From assembly GCF_030269925.1 (NCBI RefSeq), contig NC_085121.1, positions 18,369,501 to 18,433,500 on the forward strand: 64,000 nucleotides of DNA, read 5' to 3'. Position 1 is the first letter of the stretch; each line of letters opens with the position of its first letter. Shown one piece after another: positions 45,901 to 57,296 of this stretch. Position numbers and translations under genes: made by a program. The DNA comes from Bombyx mori. Taxonomy: Eukaryota; Arthropoda; Insecta; Lepidoptera; Bombycidae. Under the pieces are notes generated by a model. The model ran no database searches. It worked only from the letters and a program-made list of their open reading frames with translations, and was not told where the DNA came from.

Positions 45901-48900
45901 GACTGACAGTACGCTCTAGGCCGGCATACTGTCGGACGGATAATGCCGTTGTCCGCTCTCCGGTGGAAACCTTGGTCATCGTTAAGGACAGTCAGCGATT
46001 GCCAGAGCCACCGATCTTTGAAACTTCGTCTTCTATCGAATTTTTTCCAACCCTACTCTTAACTTCCTATTTCCTTACCGACCACTAGATAATGCATGTT
46101 GTCATTAGCAACCGCTTAGGGCCGCTATCCTAAGTATAGTTATGTACCTTGAAGCTATTCGATATGTATTCCGGTTTAATGCCGACGAGACTTCAAAATC
46201 GTCAAGTAATGGCTCGGGAGGGGGCAGCCCGGTAGACGGTCAGCTGTCGGTCGTGAGATCGGCTTCAAAAATGACCGTTTCACTTGTATAGTACTTGTTT
46301 TGTAATAGAACCGTAGAACAGTTGCCATTTGAAAACTTACACCCGCTTCAGGATCGGCACAGCTACACGGCAACCGGTGGTGCGCCTTGCGTATTAGCTA
46401 GCGATTGTTCCCTTCTACTAGTAAGTGTACATTTGTATCGAATGATTACATGAATGCGTACAGATGTGATGACACGTGTCGAGTTACAGGCAGAGCGCGG
46501 CCATGTGGTCCGCAACTCCTCGCCCGGCTCGGCCTGCTCTCCACTGGCTGTACGACGTGTAGCGTGTAACACTATCCACGTCAACAACATAACATGTAGT
46601 GTAGCGCGGCTCTGTTGCGCACCATGTGGTTCTATTGCTAAATTAGAAATATTATCTAAATTGTTATATCTTTTCCATTGCTCTTCAATAATGTGATGCG
46701 TCGTTTCAATAAATATAATAAAATAGATGTGTATATGCTCGAGACGAGTCACTTAATGATGAATGTTTTAGTCGCAAGAGTAACGCGATTCGAGATCATC
46801 AGATGTGCAGGTCCAAACAACGCTGAGTAATATATTGGGGCGCAGATATAGATCTATTCACGTCCAGTGTGTGTGCGTTGTGGTTTCCGTGCTGTTGTTG
46901 GTTGGAATATAGAGTTGGTTATCGTTTCGCCATTCCAGAAGACGAGCGTCACCCGCGGCTGCGTCTGGCAGGTCGAGCTGGTCGGTCGGAGTTGCACATT
47001 TGGTCCGGCGCCCCGTTATCGGCCGTCGCACGATGTATTTATGAGGCCAATTGTGTCGCAGAGTGGTCGCTGACGTCACTGCGCAACTATGTCCTAATGG
47101 CGGTGATGGCGCTCGCTGTGCACGTGGTGCGTCGATAAGGTGCTCCCCGCCGCCGGGACAGGACGCGCCTGTTTGTGCGGCACGTGCCTTATCCGATACC
47201 ATTTACGGAATGCGATTTTAATGCGCTTAAAAGGGAAAGACTTCATTTGAAATGGACGTAGTTTTTTTGTCGGCGTGTGCCTACGCAAACAGTCCGGGAC
47301 CGCTCTGCGCTTTATGGCGAGTGCCTCTTCTCGCCTCGTGTTTGCATTGCTTTTTGTGTTGTGTACCAAACAATTGTACAAGACATTGTTGTGTGCGCAT
47401 CATCAACACGAGCTAGTCAAACAGAGCACGATCCTCCGATGTTGTTCTTACTCTGAAAACCTGATCGAATTCATAGTTTCGAACGTCTGTAAAGTTAGAA
47501 ATCTCTATTTTATTTCTCTGCATCTCGAGCACTTCTTCCATTGAAACTTATGAATGTAAAAAGATACGTTCATATTTAATAATGTAAACAGCCGAGGTAC
47601 GCACGTACCTACATATGTATATGTATATGTATGTATGTATCGTATAGACAACAAGTGAGTAAAAAATGCCGGCTCTATACATGTGTCCCGAGATGGTAGT
47701 ACGGTTCATAGAAAGTATTAATTTGTTTTACGGGTCACAAAACAGAAATAAAAATTAACAGCCGCTCTCGAGGATAGATAAAGGTTTGAGAACAGAAATA
47801 TAAAAAAAAGCGGGCCGCGTCGTCCGCGAGCGATCGTAAATAATACCGGAACTTCTCTTATCGGAGTTGTCTACTAAAATTATCGCAGTAAAAAATAATA
47901 TGAGCGGAGCTGAGAGGCTATCTCGTCGAGAGCTGACCCCGCGCTATCTGCGAGCATCTCCCTCGCAGCCCTCGCCGCCCTCGCCGCCCTCGCTAGGCTG
48001 CGGTTGCATTTTTTGTGGCGACGCAAACTGAGACACGATGAGCATGCAGAGCATTACTCCGAACAACTCATCGTAGCCGACACGGATCTCTATTTGTCTG
48101 CTTTATTCTCTTAGCGAAGAATTTGAAAGATTATCTTTTTTTAACACAAAATCCAACTCAAAAAATGAGTTTCTTTCGAGGGACGAAAAACGGAAGATCT
48201 TCCACCGAACGAGTGTCACTGCTCGTAAATGGAGGGTTCAATTTTTATTTATTTATTGCTTACGTGGTTGTACGAGCTCACGGCCCAATTGATGATAAGT
48301 GGTTACCGCAGCCCATAGACTTCTACAACGCAAATGCCCCCACCGATCTTGAGATATCAGTTCTAACGTCTTAATATAGGTAATCACAACGGCTGCCACA
48401 GTCGGCAGTCACAAACTTTCAAACTGAAACGCATTACGGCTTCACGGCAGAAACAGGCAGGGGTGTGCTACCTACCCGTACGGACTCACAAGACTTCTTA
48501 CCACCAGTAAAAAAATCAAATTAATTCTTTTTCAGAATCAGAGCTTGTAACTATGTAGTTTCAAAGCTGACCTTGAAAATATTATCAGCACGATTCAGGT
48601 TTTTATAAAATCTCTTGTATTCGGTGATAGTTATTATGATCCTATATTTAAAAAAAAAAAAACAGAAATCGAAACATGATACACGAACGTAGTGATAAAA
48701 CTACATAATTACATAATTTAGGTATTTGTGTAGTAAAGTGCGGTACATACTTGCAGAGAGTCGGTCGGCTGCGGAGAGCTGCGGCCGGCGGTTGCTCTCC
48801 AGGCTCCACCCCTCCTGGAACATTCAGCCGGTGCTCACTTACGACTCGGTACACACGCACGGCGCGGCGCCAGCGGCCCGCTGCCAGTTTAGTGGATTTG

Positions 48901-51900
48901 AATTGAGACTCTACTGAACCGCCACTATACATGGCACCACTTCTCGTCGAATTGCGATGCCTTTATAGCTCTGAAGGTAGTGTTGCGATATTCGCGATAA
49001 AGACGACCGTCGTACTGTTTGTCCCTTGACATTTGTTCATTTCACGAGTGTGGGGTCCGTACCTGGTGTGCGTACGCGTTGGAGGCCAGAGCTGGCGCTC
49101 CGTAGACGGTGGAGGGCCGCGAGGTGGCGCAGGCGAAGGCGCCGCCGAACCGCGTGTTGAAAGACGGCAGGGACCCCCCGCCCTCCGCGGCGCTCTCGGC
49201 GTATTCGTCCGCCAGTATCGCGTTGCTGCCGTAGCTCGGAGACCCTCCTGCTCGCGTCACACATACGTAATAAACTCGTAATGTTGTACAAGTAAACTAA
49301 TTTCTTCCCAATGCATGTCGGAGAGTTCGCACTTCGGCTCAGAAGGACCGTTCATATGTACGAGTATTGGCTTGAGCGGCATTTTGTTGACAAATTTATA
49401 TGATTGATGCGCGGCCCGCGGAGCTCACGCAAGCTTTACTGCACTTTCACAATTTATACATCTGTTTCGTCTATACAATATTCATAATAAAATTAATTTT
49501 AATATTTTTGTAAACAGTTTAATGTTTGTTTGTATTCGTACCTTTGTATTTGGAAATGACTATATATTATATAGGTACAGAGTGTGAGTGGGAGTACATA
49601 CCGGACGCGGTCCAGAGCTGCGGCTGGGCGGAGAGGTCGGCTCCGTTGGTGAAGTATGGCGCGGCGCTGTTGAAGGCGCACCGCGTGTACACGCTGCTCG
49701 CCGCGCCGTTGCCGCCTCCGCCTCTGTATCACACCGCCAACAAATAGTTACTTTCATCTCTCGCTTCCTAATCCTCAGTCTGATCGGCGTAGCGTAGACG
49801 GGCAATACATCTAACGGCCGCCTGATCGAGGGCGATTTCTTTAAAATGTTTAAGTGGACGAACCAGTTCAAATATTTAACATAGACAGGTCCGCGGCCCT
49901 TCTTGAGACACGAGATAAACGTCATTATCGCATTCAGTGACGGCTGTATCATCACTGCGTCAGACAGACGGCCGGTTCTATAAGCCTATACAGGCTGTAA
50001 TAAGGACCAATCCTATTTTGATTATTGGAGGTAAAAGTAAGAGTGGGGAGTATGACGGTAAAGTTAGGTGAGGGCGAAACTACCATGGACGGATGATACT
50101 TCATCAACATCCTCATTCGAGGTAGCCCGAAGAGTCCGGGGCCACATGATCGTCGCACCCGCTCTAGTCGTGTACGACCCCCGGACAGAGGCGCTGTGGC
50201 AGCAACGTCGAAATCTTAGTAGAATCAGATGTAAGAAGAGAGTTCGCGTTAGCGCATACAGTTTCCAAGATCTAAATTGTATGTGCCTGTAAGACTGTCT
50301 GCCTGTTAGCCATTGTTGATGTCCATGTCAGGAATTTTGTTATTTGTAATAAGGATATTATAAGAATGCACGCAAGAATGCTATTCAACAATCCCGTCTA
50401 GCGTAGTAGGTACGCACGGCTCGTGTATAGAGCACGGTTCTTGAAACATTTCAGCAACGTTCAGTGGAAGCAAGTCAAGGTAAAACATGCAAATTTTATG
50501 TCACAACTTGTTTGTCGTTTTGTTCAAAAATGGCGCTGACAAACTCGGTCATGTTATGTTAATGAGGCCACAGCCGAGCGGTTGCAGTAGGTAATTAAGC
50601 AAATTTCCACCGCGGCGAGGTAAAAATCCGCCGCGCGGGCCCTCGCCGGCTGCCATCCAACAATACGGAGCTTAGTCTTTACACAATGCGACGTTACACA
50701 GCACGGCAGTGAAGCGCGAGTACACGACATGTGGGGCTGTAGTACGACAAGATCCAATCGTAAATTTGCGCGCCGTGCTTCTGATGCAAGCCGTGAACCG
50801 TTTTCAGCGGCCACTGAGCCACAAAATCTATACTAATATTATAAAGCTGAGTTTGTTTGTTTGTTTGTTTGTTTGAACGCACTAAACTCAGGAACTACAG
50901 GTTCGATTTGAAAAATTATTTCAGTGTTAAAAAGCTCATTTATTGAGGAAAGCTATATGGGCTATATAACATCACGCTAAACCAATACAAGCGGAGCACC
51001 AATAAGGAATGTTTCAAAATCGGGGTTCTTTTTCCTTTTGAAAACTTCCGCTGCGTGCGTTGCGGACATGGTTAAAGTTTCGCTAAAATAACGTATGACA
51101 AAATTGTTCCCTTTAAAAGTTTAAAAAAAAGCCCGCCACAACATAATATTATGTCTATATTTTAAGGTTGGCCCATGTTAGGTTTTTTCATGCTAACCAA
51201 ATTTGTTCTAAAATAAAGCATTATTTGTGAAGATGTTTTTATAAAGATGATTTTAATCCTTATCCAAATAAATACGTTATTCATTACAAGGATGTCATTT
51301 TAAAGAAATTTCCCCTCACTTGATTTTAATGAGTATCTCGCTATGAATATTTTAAAGAGTATGAGAAGATATTGCAGTTTTAAAATATCATTGCAGTAAC
51401 ATAATGATCAAGCGCGTAATATTGATGTACAGGGCGCCGGCCGGCCGGTGCGCGGCGGCACAGAATAAGAACAATAACATGAAACAGCCAAATCACTTCG
51501 AGATAGGGTTTCAAAATTATAGGTTTTCTGGATATCTCCAGGATCCCATAATCAGATCAAATGATGGTTACAGGACATTCGGGAAGTCTACCCTTTCGTA
51601 CAAAAAATAAAGAATAAGATTATCAGAATCAGTTCAAGCGTTCTCGAGAAATCGGTAAACATAAATAGATAATAAATAAATAAAAAAAGATAAAAAAATA
51701 GTTGTCGAACTGATAACCTCCTCTTTTGAAGTCGATTAAAAAGCATGATTTTGGTACCTTAAATAGCTCCTTAACATTCTATTATTCAAAATTTTTTTAA
51801 ATTTCTACGTAAATGAAGTCGCGGGTAAAATTTTGCGTTACGCCAAAGAAACTATTCCACGCGGACGAAGTAGAGGGAATAAGCTAGACAATTGCAGTAC

Positions 51901-53857
51901 GTGAGGATCTACGGCTTGAGTGAGGCGCGTGCAAATATTCCACTGAATGGTACTGCTGCTGTACAGTCCCACAGACGCCTCCACTCGAGTGAACAGCTCA
52001 AGGACAGGTCTCATCGCGTACGTGGATACGTCACAAGCATATTGTTGTACCTTTCGGCAATTGATGCGTCTCGTCGTTGTTGAAGTAGTTAAATCTTTAT
52101 AGAAGTCCAGACGACTTCATCGTCAGTTGTCGTTTAGTGGCTACCAGCAACCATTTGTACCTTTTTAAGGCCTTCATAGGCAGCGCAGGGCTCGCCTAAT
52201 GATAAGGGGTCACGTTCGTGCAGCTTCGTTTAATTACAAAGAATTAAGAGGTGAGCTCAATACGACACATGTATGGTGTTGTTTGTTTGGAAATGGTGCA
52301 AAGTGGAGCGTGCGGAGTGCGGTGACTGAGTCTAATGGGCCGGAACGTCTCGGAAGTAGGCGCACGTTATCGCTCGCAGTACCTGCTGGTGCCACCGCGA
52401 CCCCCTCCCACTCGCTTGGTGCCTTTACTAATCTGACCGCATCATTCACATAATAAAACACCTCATCGATACAAAAGCTTCGAACGATGAGTGTTAACGA
52501 ATATCAACGGAACCATTAACATCGGATGAATGTCCACTGGACAAGACAGCGCCGCGGCGCCGCTGACACAGCGCTTCGGCAACGATCTTTGTTCGTTTCC
52601 ACGAGACACCAACCGGCGCGGCGGGGCCGGGCGCGCGTGACGTCACGAGCCTCGTATGGACTACAACACGGAAGCTGCACTCGCGGCGCACGCCTCATGT
52701 TAGCGATCGTTTTGTTTCAATCTATTTACGATCGCACGAGTCACGTTATTACGAATGTGGTCCGCGATCTAGCGATGCGACGCAGCGGTCTACAAATGTA
52801 GCGGACAGTTTGATATTAAGTACTACTACCATACTGATGTACTTAACGTAAACAAATCGATCGCCTCGTTAGTCAAGTGATGCAATACTTCCGTCAGGGT
52901 CACGAGTGACGATGACCGGTGTACGGTGAGTACCGTACCGTAATTCGTTTCCAAATACATAATTAGTTATGATAACATGAATGACCGCCCTGAGACATGA
53001 GATTGAGGTAGCGATTTTATTGAAATAAGACTGGATCGCACTGGATTACACGAATAGTCGACACGCTCGTAGTGCAAGAGCGACTCGAGAGCGGCAGACG
53101 AGCGGCGCCGGGAGTGCTGTGTGCCGATGCGTGTCTGCATGCGGGCGGCGCTGTGTCGGAAGTGTAGCCCGCAGGCCGCGCCACACGTGCCGCCGACGGA
53201 CTCGCTCTCACTCGGCACCGTGACGAGGCGACGACCCTCGTTAATGACTGGTCCGGAACTAGTAATCCCTCCGACGATGCGACATCCCAAACGAGCCGAC
53301 CCAGAGACGAGAGCAGCATGCGTCATAATATCCTGTCCTATACAAACAGCTCATTTGGGACACTTAAACCGTCACTCGAAACTTGACAAAAAAATAATGT
53401 GAACAAATTTGGAAACGATCCGAGGGCTCTTAAAACGTGTAAAATAGCGCGTTAGTGAAGAGCACACATCGCATAGCGCCTCACCTGTGCCCGCACAGCC
53501 CGCCCACACACCACTGCGACTTGTTTGCCTTCGTGATCACAGCTCGAATTGCTATTTAGCTTAATTACTATTCAAAACAGCGCTTGAAAGTATTTGGAAC
53601 CTTTGACAGTGATATTACGACAGCAATCGAACACACACAAACAACGAAACAAATATAGTTTAGAAGATAGACCGGTACGAGCCGGGGAGACGACCGGGAT
53701 CTCCGCCACGCCGCCGCGCCGCCACCAAGCATCTCACACATACACGTACATACAACCTACAACAACATCTTGATACTGGAGACAACAAATCAGAGATGGA
53801 CTCGGGAAGAGCTTATGAAAATAATACGAGTATAACTTACGTAGGCGTAGAATCCAT
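39819..53857 (-). CDS. srp: serpent-like GATA factor with alternative finger exons
   Basis: A nuclear WGATAR-binding regulator; in flies serpent drives blood, fat-body and endoderm fates. I join 53841-53857 (tentative), 49602-49723, 49063-49247, 48751-48814, then 41975-42141 or 41668-41804, then 41343-41507, 40280-40379 and 39819-39988. Junctions are GT-AG and phases agree, giving 329 (two fingers) or 319 residues (one finger). The N-finger is C142-C145-C163-C166 and the C-finger C195-C198-C216-C219 ('[15 protein letters not shown]', '[11 protein letters not shown]'), with tail '[12 protein letters not shown]'. I call it serpent because fly serpent has the same choice between an N-finger exon and an exon with an 'AMAAE...DFYK' motif. 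It is much shorter than the fly protein. The first exon is the weakest part. Confidence 0.78.
40280..40379 (-). CDS. srp: serpent-like exon with basic tail
   Basis: The acceptor is 'atgacgttacag|ACGAGA' and the donor 'AGCATAT|gtgagt'. It encodes '[20 protein letters not shown]' and on to 'GIKMESI'. It enters at phase 0 and leaves at phase 1, fitting both neighbours. The intron before it falls after 'KKDSIQ', unlike in the GATAe-like gene. Confidence 0.86.
40770..41045 (-). repeat. LINE 3'-UTR-type dispersed repeat
   Basis: It contains 'gctattccagctacgctcag', 'actagccctagcatgagcag' and 'gggaattgcgacccactgag', matching the copy at 62222-62470 in detail. It lies in a serpent-like intron. Confidence 0.65.
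41343..41507 (-). CDS. srp: serpent-like C-terminal zinc finger exon
   Basis: The acceptor is 'ttctgtgcag|ATGGGC' and the donor 'ATTCAG|gtaaca'; it is 55 codons, phase 0 at both ends. It encodes the whole C-finger and '[13 protein letters not shown]' without an intron after 'KLHN'. The finger has 'GETVCNACG' where nearly all GATA fingers have 'GEPVCNACG'. Confidence 0.93.
41668..41804 (-). CDS. srp: serpent-like alternative exon B (no finger, DFYK motif)
   Basis: The acceptor is 'tgttggttgcag|TGGCCG' and the donor 'AAAGGG|gtacgt'. It enters at phase 1 and leaves at phase 0, exactly like the N-finger exon. Joined to exon 48751-48814 it reads '[20 protein letters not shown]' and on through a Pro-Ala-rich stretch to 'SDYKQKKG'. 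It resembles the fly serpent exon used in the one-finger isoform. Reading through from the N-finger exon instead would give a stop within about 18 codons. Confidence 0.75.
41975..42141 (-). CDS. srp: serpent-like alternative exon A (N-terminal zinc finger)
   Basis: The acceptor is 'attgcgcacag|TCGAGT' and the donor 'CGGCTG|gtacgt'. It encodes '[20 protein letters not shown]' and '[20 protein letters not shown]' then '[15 protein letters not shown]'. The finger is canonical, including the [11 protein letters not shown] lead-in shared with pannier and vertebrate GATA4/5/6. It would contact FOG/U-shaped-type cofactors. Confidence 0.93.
42777..43017 (+). mobile_element. Bm1-type SINE, truncated
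   Basis: It reads 'ggtggtaggacctcttatga' through 'aacaccaggtgggctgtgag' to an 'aataaaac' tail. The tRNA head is missing. Confidence 0.85.
43640..44100 (+). pseudogene. Jockey-like LINE reverse transcriptase C-terminus
   Basis: The frame 43665-44066 (133 codons) gives '[20 protein letters not shown]', '[20 protein letters not shown]' and 'RHENPLI', the typical C-terminal region of jockey-type reverse transcriptases. No palm-domain motifs precede it. The 3' part (43975-44100) matches the dispersed 3'-UTR-type repeats at 20170, 40770 and 62222. Confidence 0.75.
44103..44305. mobile_element. Chimeric Bm1 SINE (inverted tail joined to head)
   Basis: 44103-44168 is a Bm1 tail in minus orientation. 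44196-44305 is a Bm1 tRNA-like head in plus orientation ('gtcgtggccaaaggataaga', 'gttcgaatcccgcagg'). The middle of the SINE is missing. 'ctccgcgagctcacctacta' follows at about 44318, as in the LINE 3' repeats. Confidence 0.7.
45290..45560. promoter_or_regulatory. CpG-rich segment with TATA-like octamer in a serpent-like intron
   Basis: 'ctatatatacgggagctccc' near 45428 lies between CpG-rich flanks. TATATATA is palindromic, so either strand could use it. On the minus strand it could give an internal serpent-like transcript start. No start codon context supports this directly. Confidence 0.28.
48253..48511 (-). mobile_element. Bm1-type SINE, diverged and truncated
   Basis: It reads 'tgcttacgtggttgtacgag' through 'cacaacggctgcc' to 'cttaccaccag' with several changes and a small insertion near 48400. 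Confidence 0.75.
48751..48814 (-). CDS. srp: serpent-like 64-nt exon
   Basis: The acceptor is 'ctgaatgttccag|GAGGGG' and the donor 'TCTGCAA|gtatgt'. It encodes '[21 protein letters not shown]' in two parts of the same frame (21 codons plus one base). The phase fits only the exon at 49063-49247 on one side and either alternative exon on the other, which is the main support for such a short exon. Confidence 0.7.
49063..49247 (-). CDS. srp: serpent-like exon, Ser-Gly-Ala-rich
   Basis: The acceptor is 'gtgacgcgagcag|GAGGGT' and the donor 'CACCAG|gtacgg'. It encodes '[20 protein letters not shown]' and on to '[17 protein letters not shown]'. No domain is seen; it is probably part of the transactivation region. 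Phases match both sides. Confidence 0.78.
49602..49723 (-). CDS. srp: serpent-like exon, N-terminal region
   Basis: The acceptor is 'ggtgtgatacag|AGGCGG' (one leading base) and the donor 'GCGTCCG|gtatgt'. It encodes '[20 protein letters not shown]' and '[20 protein letters not shown]'. There is no in-frame ATG, so coding must begin upstream. Confidence 0.8.
49724..53840 (-). other. Candidate serpent-like first intron or upstream region
   Basis: This is mostly unique DNA. The 'tttgtttgtttgtttgtttg' repeat near 50850 begins a dispersed element running to about 51060. CpG-rich blocks at 52520-52700 and 53020-53240 have no codon pattern I trust. A donor-like 'GGCACAG|gtgagg' at about 53490 may mark another non-coding exon. 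Confidence 0.4.
50822..51065 (+). repeat. Dispersed repeat of unknown class
   Basis: It starts 'taatattataaagctgagtt', followed by (gttt)n and 'caggaactacaggttcgatt'. I recognise this start as a common dispersed repeat of insect genomes but cannot name the class. Confidence 0.5.
53841..53857 (-). CDS. srp: Tentative serpent-like start exon
   Basis: ATG at 53855-53857 gives 'MDSTP' plus two bases, then a donor 'GCCTAC|gtaagt'. Joined to 49723 it reads 'MDSTPTGGGGNG' in the correct frame. Two in-frame stops lie directly before the ATG, so it would be the true start. Two other ATGs (53862-53864 and 53859-53861) overlap just upstream in a different frame. Only phase and a good donor support it; other start exons are possible. 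Confidence 0.35.
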
Positions 53858-56471
53858 TCATCATTGGAAAATTAAGAAAGAATTAACCAAGATTCGTTTC
53901 AAAAGAACATTTGTATAAGGGCGGTCAAGTGGCCACCGCCGTGGTCTCTAAATGTACTGATAATATTGACTAATTACAATAAACACAAACAAAGCTTACA
54001 GCGCCGGTGTCGGTTAACAAGCGTCTTTTGTTTGAATCTGCGTCCTGCGTCCTGCTTAGTGACTAGTGACACATTATTTATATTTTTCCTCGTCTTTATT
54101 TGTGAACAATAATTAATTGACTCCAGTCTAGATGTGTGTGTGTGTGTGTACGACTCTAATAAAGAACACATTAGTTGTTATTGTTGAAACAGTGTACAGC
54201 GAGGTAAGTGACCGCGCACAGCAGTGGCCCGCTGGGAATATTACGAGTAGGTACTAGTAGATCGTTTCCTCACAGCCGAGACAGGCAACAACGTTGCACT
54301 ACAGGACAGGAGGAGTCCCGCGCCGTACCGGTTGGTAACAGCGAGAGCACTTGCCGCACTTGTATGTATAAGAATACCGCTTCTCCGTCCTCCGCGCAAG
54401 AGGCTGACGAAGCCGAGTTTGACATTGAAGTGTTAGGACTGGACCGACAACATTACCTCAGACTGTACTACACAGTACACTGTTCAAGTATTCACCGTTC
54501 AAGTGTGTTCCGGAGAAAGCACGCGGCCTCTCGTATTAATGAACAGGGATGTCGGGGACGTCTAGAGCTGTGGAGCAGCGGCGCGGCGCTCTCTCGCATC
54601 ATCAAACATTCTAGAACTAATCCGCTCATTGAAAGTGTACAGCGGTTCAGTGCATTCACAAAATGGAAAAGATTTATACAAATTTGCACAATAATTCAAC
54701 GCTATGACACTTTTAATAATTATTATATGATATTTTTATATTAAACTTTTCAAAAAATTTGCGTAAAGAGCTCCGATGAAATATTGGACATGGAATAACA
54801 TTTAAACGAAGTAACCGGTTTAGGCAATTTACTTAATTCAAAACTTTGAATTCCGACAATGACTAAACGGTTTGTAACGGCTTGTAAAAGCTTTAACAAC
54901 AATGTGTCCACAGTTTCAGTGTGTTGTTTGTTAAATTTAAAACTAGAATACCTACACTAAAAGTAAATAAGTTTAATGAATCTACGTCCGCAATCCGCAG
55001 TCCGTTAGAACTGCACAGAGGCAGGCTCGTCGCGTCGCTTGTGAGTGTTGAAATACATAGGTATATGTACAATAACAGCGAACTACAATGGAAACTGTTA
55101 GTACACTAGCTGCTCGTAAAGAGGTTAACTAGGCTGCGCCCGGCTCCCCGCTGCTTATCGCGGGCTCACCGCGCTGTTGCCTTCCTGCAGCAACTCCCGC
55201 ACTGCACGCCGTAATCACATTTACAAAAAATACGAGCCTGAGTCCAACTCTTGGACCCTTGCGACTACAGAGCTCTTGCAGAGACTTTTGGGGTATTAGC
55301 GCATCTATTTATAACCGATTCCTAATTTCTACTGCTTATTTCAAGCAGCTGTTGGGAATACAGTTCTGACCCCGGCTGGATGGCCTCTGCTGTGGTCTAT
55401 GGGCTCCGATAACCGCTCTACGTTAAGTGAGCCTTAAGGTTGTCTGCCCATCCAGATTCATAAAAAGCCCTCCAACGACCAGCATCAGGTTCAACTTCCG
55501 GATGCTCTCAGGATACGTATCGTGCTCCGACCGGACGTCGCGTCATCACTCATCCACGTAGTTGCGGCGCCATCACTGTCACGAAACAATAATTCCCTAT
55601 TTTGTTGCATTTAATAATACAGAGTAGAAACTGAGTTATACAAGAACGTAATAAGGCGCAGATAGGTTGGCGAGTTGTGTCAGCGCAGCGACCCCGGCCT
55701 AGTGCACCAGACCGATATAAAAACTGGGGTAGTGTAAACGAGCCGAGGGATCGCGCGAGTATTTGCACAAACAATTGGCTGTTCTCTGTTTGCGTTTAGT
55801 TTTAGCAGCGTCGTAATACAAAATATAGCTTTAATCCGAGGATTGCGTCGACGTCGGGGGGCAGGAAGCTCGTCCCGGAACACATCTCCATAGTTCCATT
55901 CAGAGCATACATTCTTGGGTACGCACAGCACGCACGGAGCACGACCTCAACCCAGAAACAAGTTGGTGTTCGATCATATGACAACAAAGCGACGGAAGCG
56001 TCCGTGCTCCGTGTGTAAGGCGCCCGGGGCACTAGTATCGATCGGTCGGTCGGTCGATTAACGTGCTCAAATCATTCAGGCGAGTGTCAATTATTGAGAA
56101 CAAGTAAATACGTATCTAATTCATATTGTACTCGATATCATGACTCTATGCAGTATGCGACTCATGTCGTCTGTGTTGGTTGGCTTCATCGTATCCGCGA
56201 CCGGTACGTTTGTGTTAACTAGTTCGCGCAGGGATCTAATCCGACGCTCATAATATAATTTATCCTGAGATTTAGATTCATTTTAATTTTACTTTATCTC
56301 TTTTATTGTGTGACTTATTTTAACGGCTGCCAATACGTTTGCAGATATATATGATAGGGACGTATTTTAGGGCGTGCGGGCCAACAGATTGGAGAGTCAC
56401 CTACTGCTAGGTAACTAACTACCACATACTTCGATATCATTGTAATCATTGACAGATTAGGTATAGATATA
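53858..56471. other. Upstream region, no gene recognised
   Basis: It holds a (TG)n run at 54131-54148 and patches of CpG-rich sequence. The 178-codon frame at 54208-54744 lacks any domain. It may contain the serpent-like promoter, but I cannot place a start site. Confidence 0.45.
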
Positions 56472-56570
56472 CAGTGCTGGTCATATAATTAGAAACACTT
56501 CTTATGAATAAAGAAACTATAGCTTCAACTACAAATGTTCGTAAAAAAACGTTCGTACTACAAAATATTG

Positions 56571-56996
56571 AAGTCGTCGCGGCGTCGTGGCCTAAAGGAT
56601 AAGACGTCCGGTGCATTCGTATGTAGCGATGCACCGGTGTTCGAATCCCGCAGGCGGGTAACAATTTTTCTATTGAAATACGTACTAAACAAATGTTCAC
56701 GATTGACTTCCACGGTGAAGAAATAACATCGTGTAGTAAAAATCAAACCCGCAAAATTATAATTTGCGTAGTTAATGATGGTAGGACGTTCACTGAGTCC
56801 GCACGGGTAGGTACTACCACCCTGCATATTTCTGTCATGAAGCAGTAATGCGTTTCGGTTTTTAAGTGTGGGGCAACCATTGTAACTATACTGAGACCTG
56901 AGAACTCATATCTCAAGGTAGGTGGCGGCATTTACGTTTTAGATGTCTATGGGCTCCTGTAGCCACTCAACACCAGGTGGGCCGTGAGCTCGTCAG
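56571..56996 (+). mobile_element. Bm1-type SINE, full length
   Basis: This is the most complete plus-strand copy. It has a tRNA-like head with 'gtggcctaaaggataaga' and the B box 'gtgttcgaatcccgcagg', the body with 'tgcgtttcgg', and the tail 'accaggtgggccgtgagctc'. It is the reference for the other copies in this window. Confidence 0.9.
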
Positions 56997-57053
56997 GATA
57001 ATCTCTGGTATATTGTTAGATAGCAAGTCTCAAATAAACGTAACACCAGTCAA

Positions 57054-57185
57054 AACGCACTGTGTGAAGCATTAGTTGTAGCATGGAATTCAATCCCTCC
57101 AGAACAATGTATGAAATTGATTGAATCAATAGCACGTCGTTGCAGTGCTGCTATTGAAAATAAGGGATACGCCACTAAATATTAA
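57054..57185 (+). pseudogene. Tc1-like transposase C-terminal fragment
   Basis: 43 codons end at TAA: 'LVVAWNSIPPEQCMKLIESI' then 'ARRCSAAIENKGYATKY'. The 'W-x-x-I-P-x-x' and 'R-R-C-x-A-x-I-x-x-x-G' pattern is typical of the end of Tc1-type transposases. It lies within matching inverted repeats, so it belongs to that element. Confidence 0.78.
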
Positions 57186-57296
57186 TTATAACTATTGGTA
57201 TGCTGCGGATAGTAACTATTTCGTAAATAACAATATTATAACTAATAATAGGAGTTCAAGTATGAAATTGTCGTTTTCTTGTAATAGGTACTTCGA

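Larger units (their letters stand above)
42142..48750 (-). other. Large serpent-like intron (6.6 kb) before the finger exons
   Basis: It contains a Bm1 copy (42777-43017), a jockey-like LINE end (43640-44400) with a chimeric Bm1 inside, another Bm1 at 48253-48511, and otherwise unique DNA. A CpG-rich segment with a TATA-like octamer lies at 45290-45520. I see no other gene. Confidence 0.6.

Noticed and set aside
52967..53326. CpG-rich frames that might be a serpent-like coding exon
   Set aside because: No frame joins in phase with a good splice site to 49723, and two frames are equally open.
54208..54744. 178-codon open frame
   Set aside because: No recognisable domain or splice context, and it runs into AT-rich DNA at its end.
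56571..56660. tRNA gene candidate at the head of the Bm1 copy
   Set aside because: It is part of a SINE found many times in the window.
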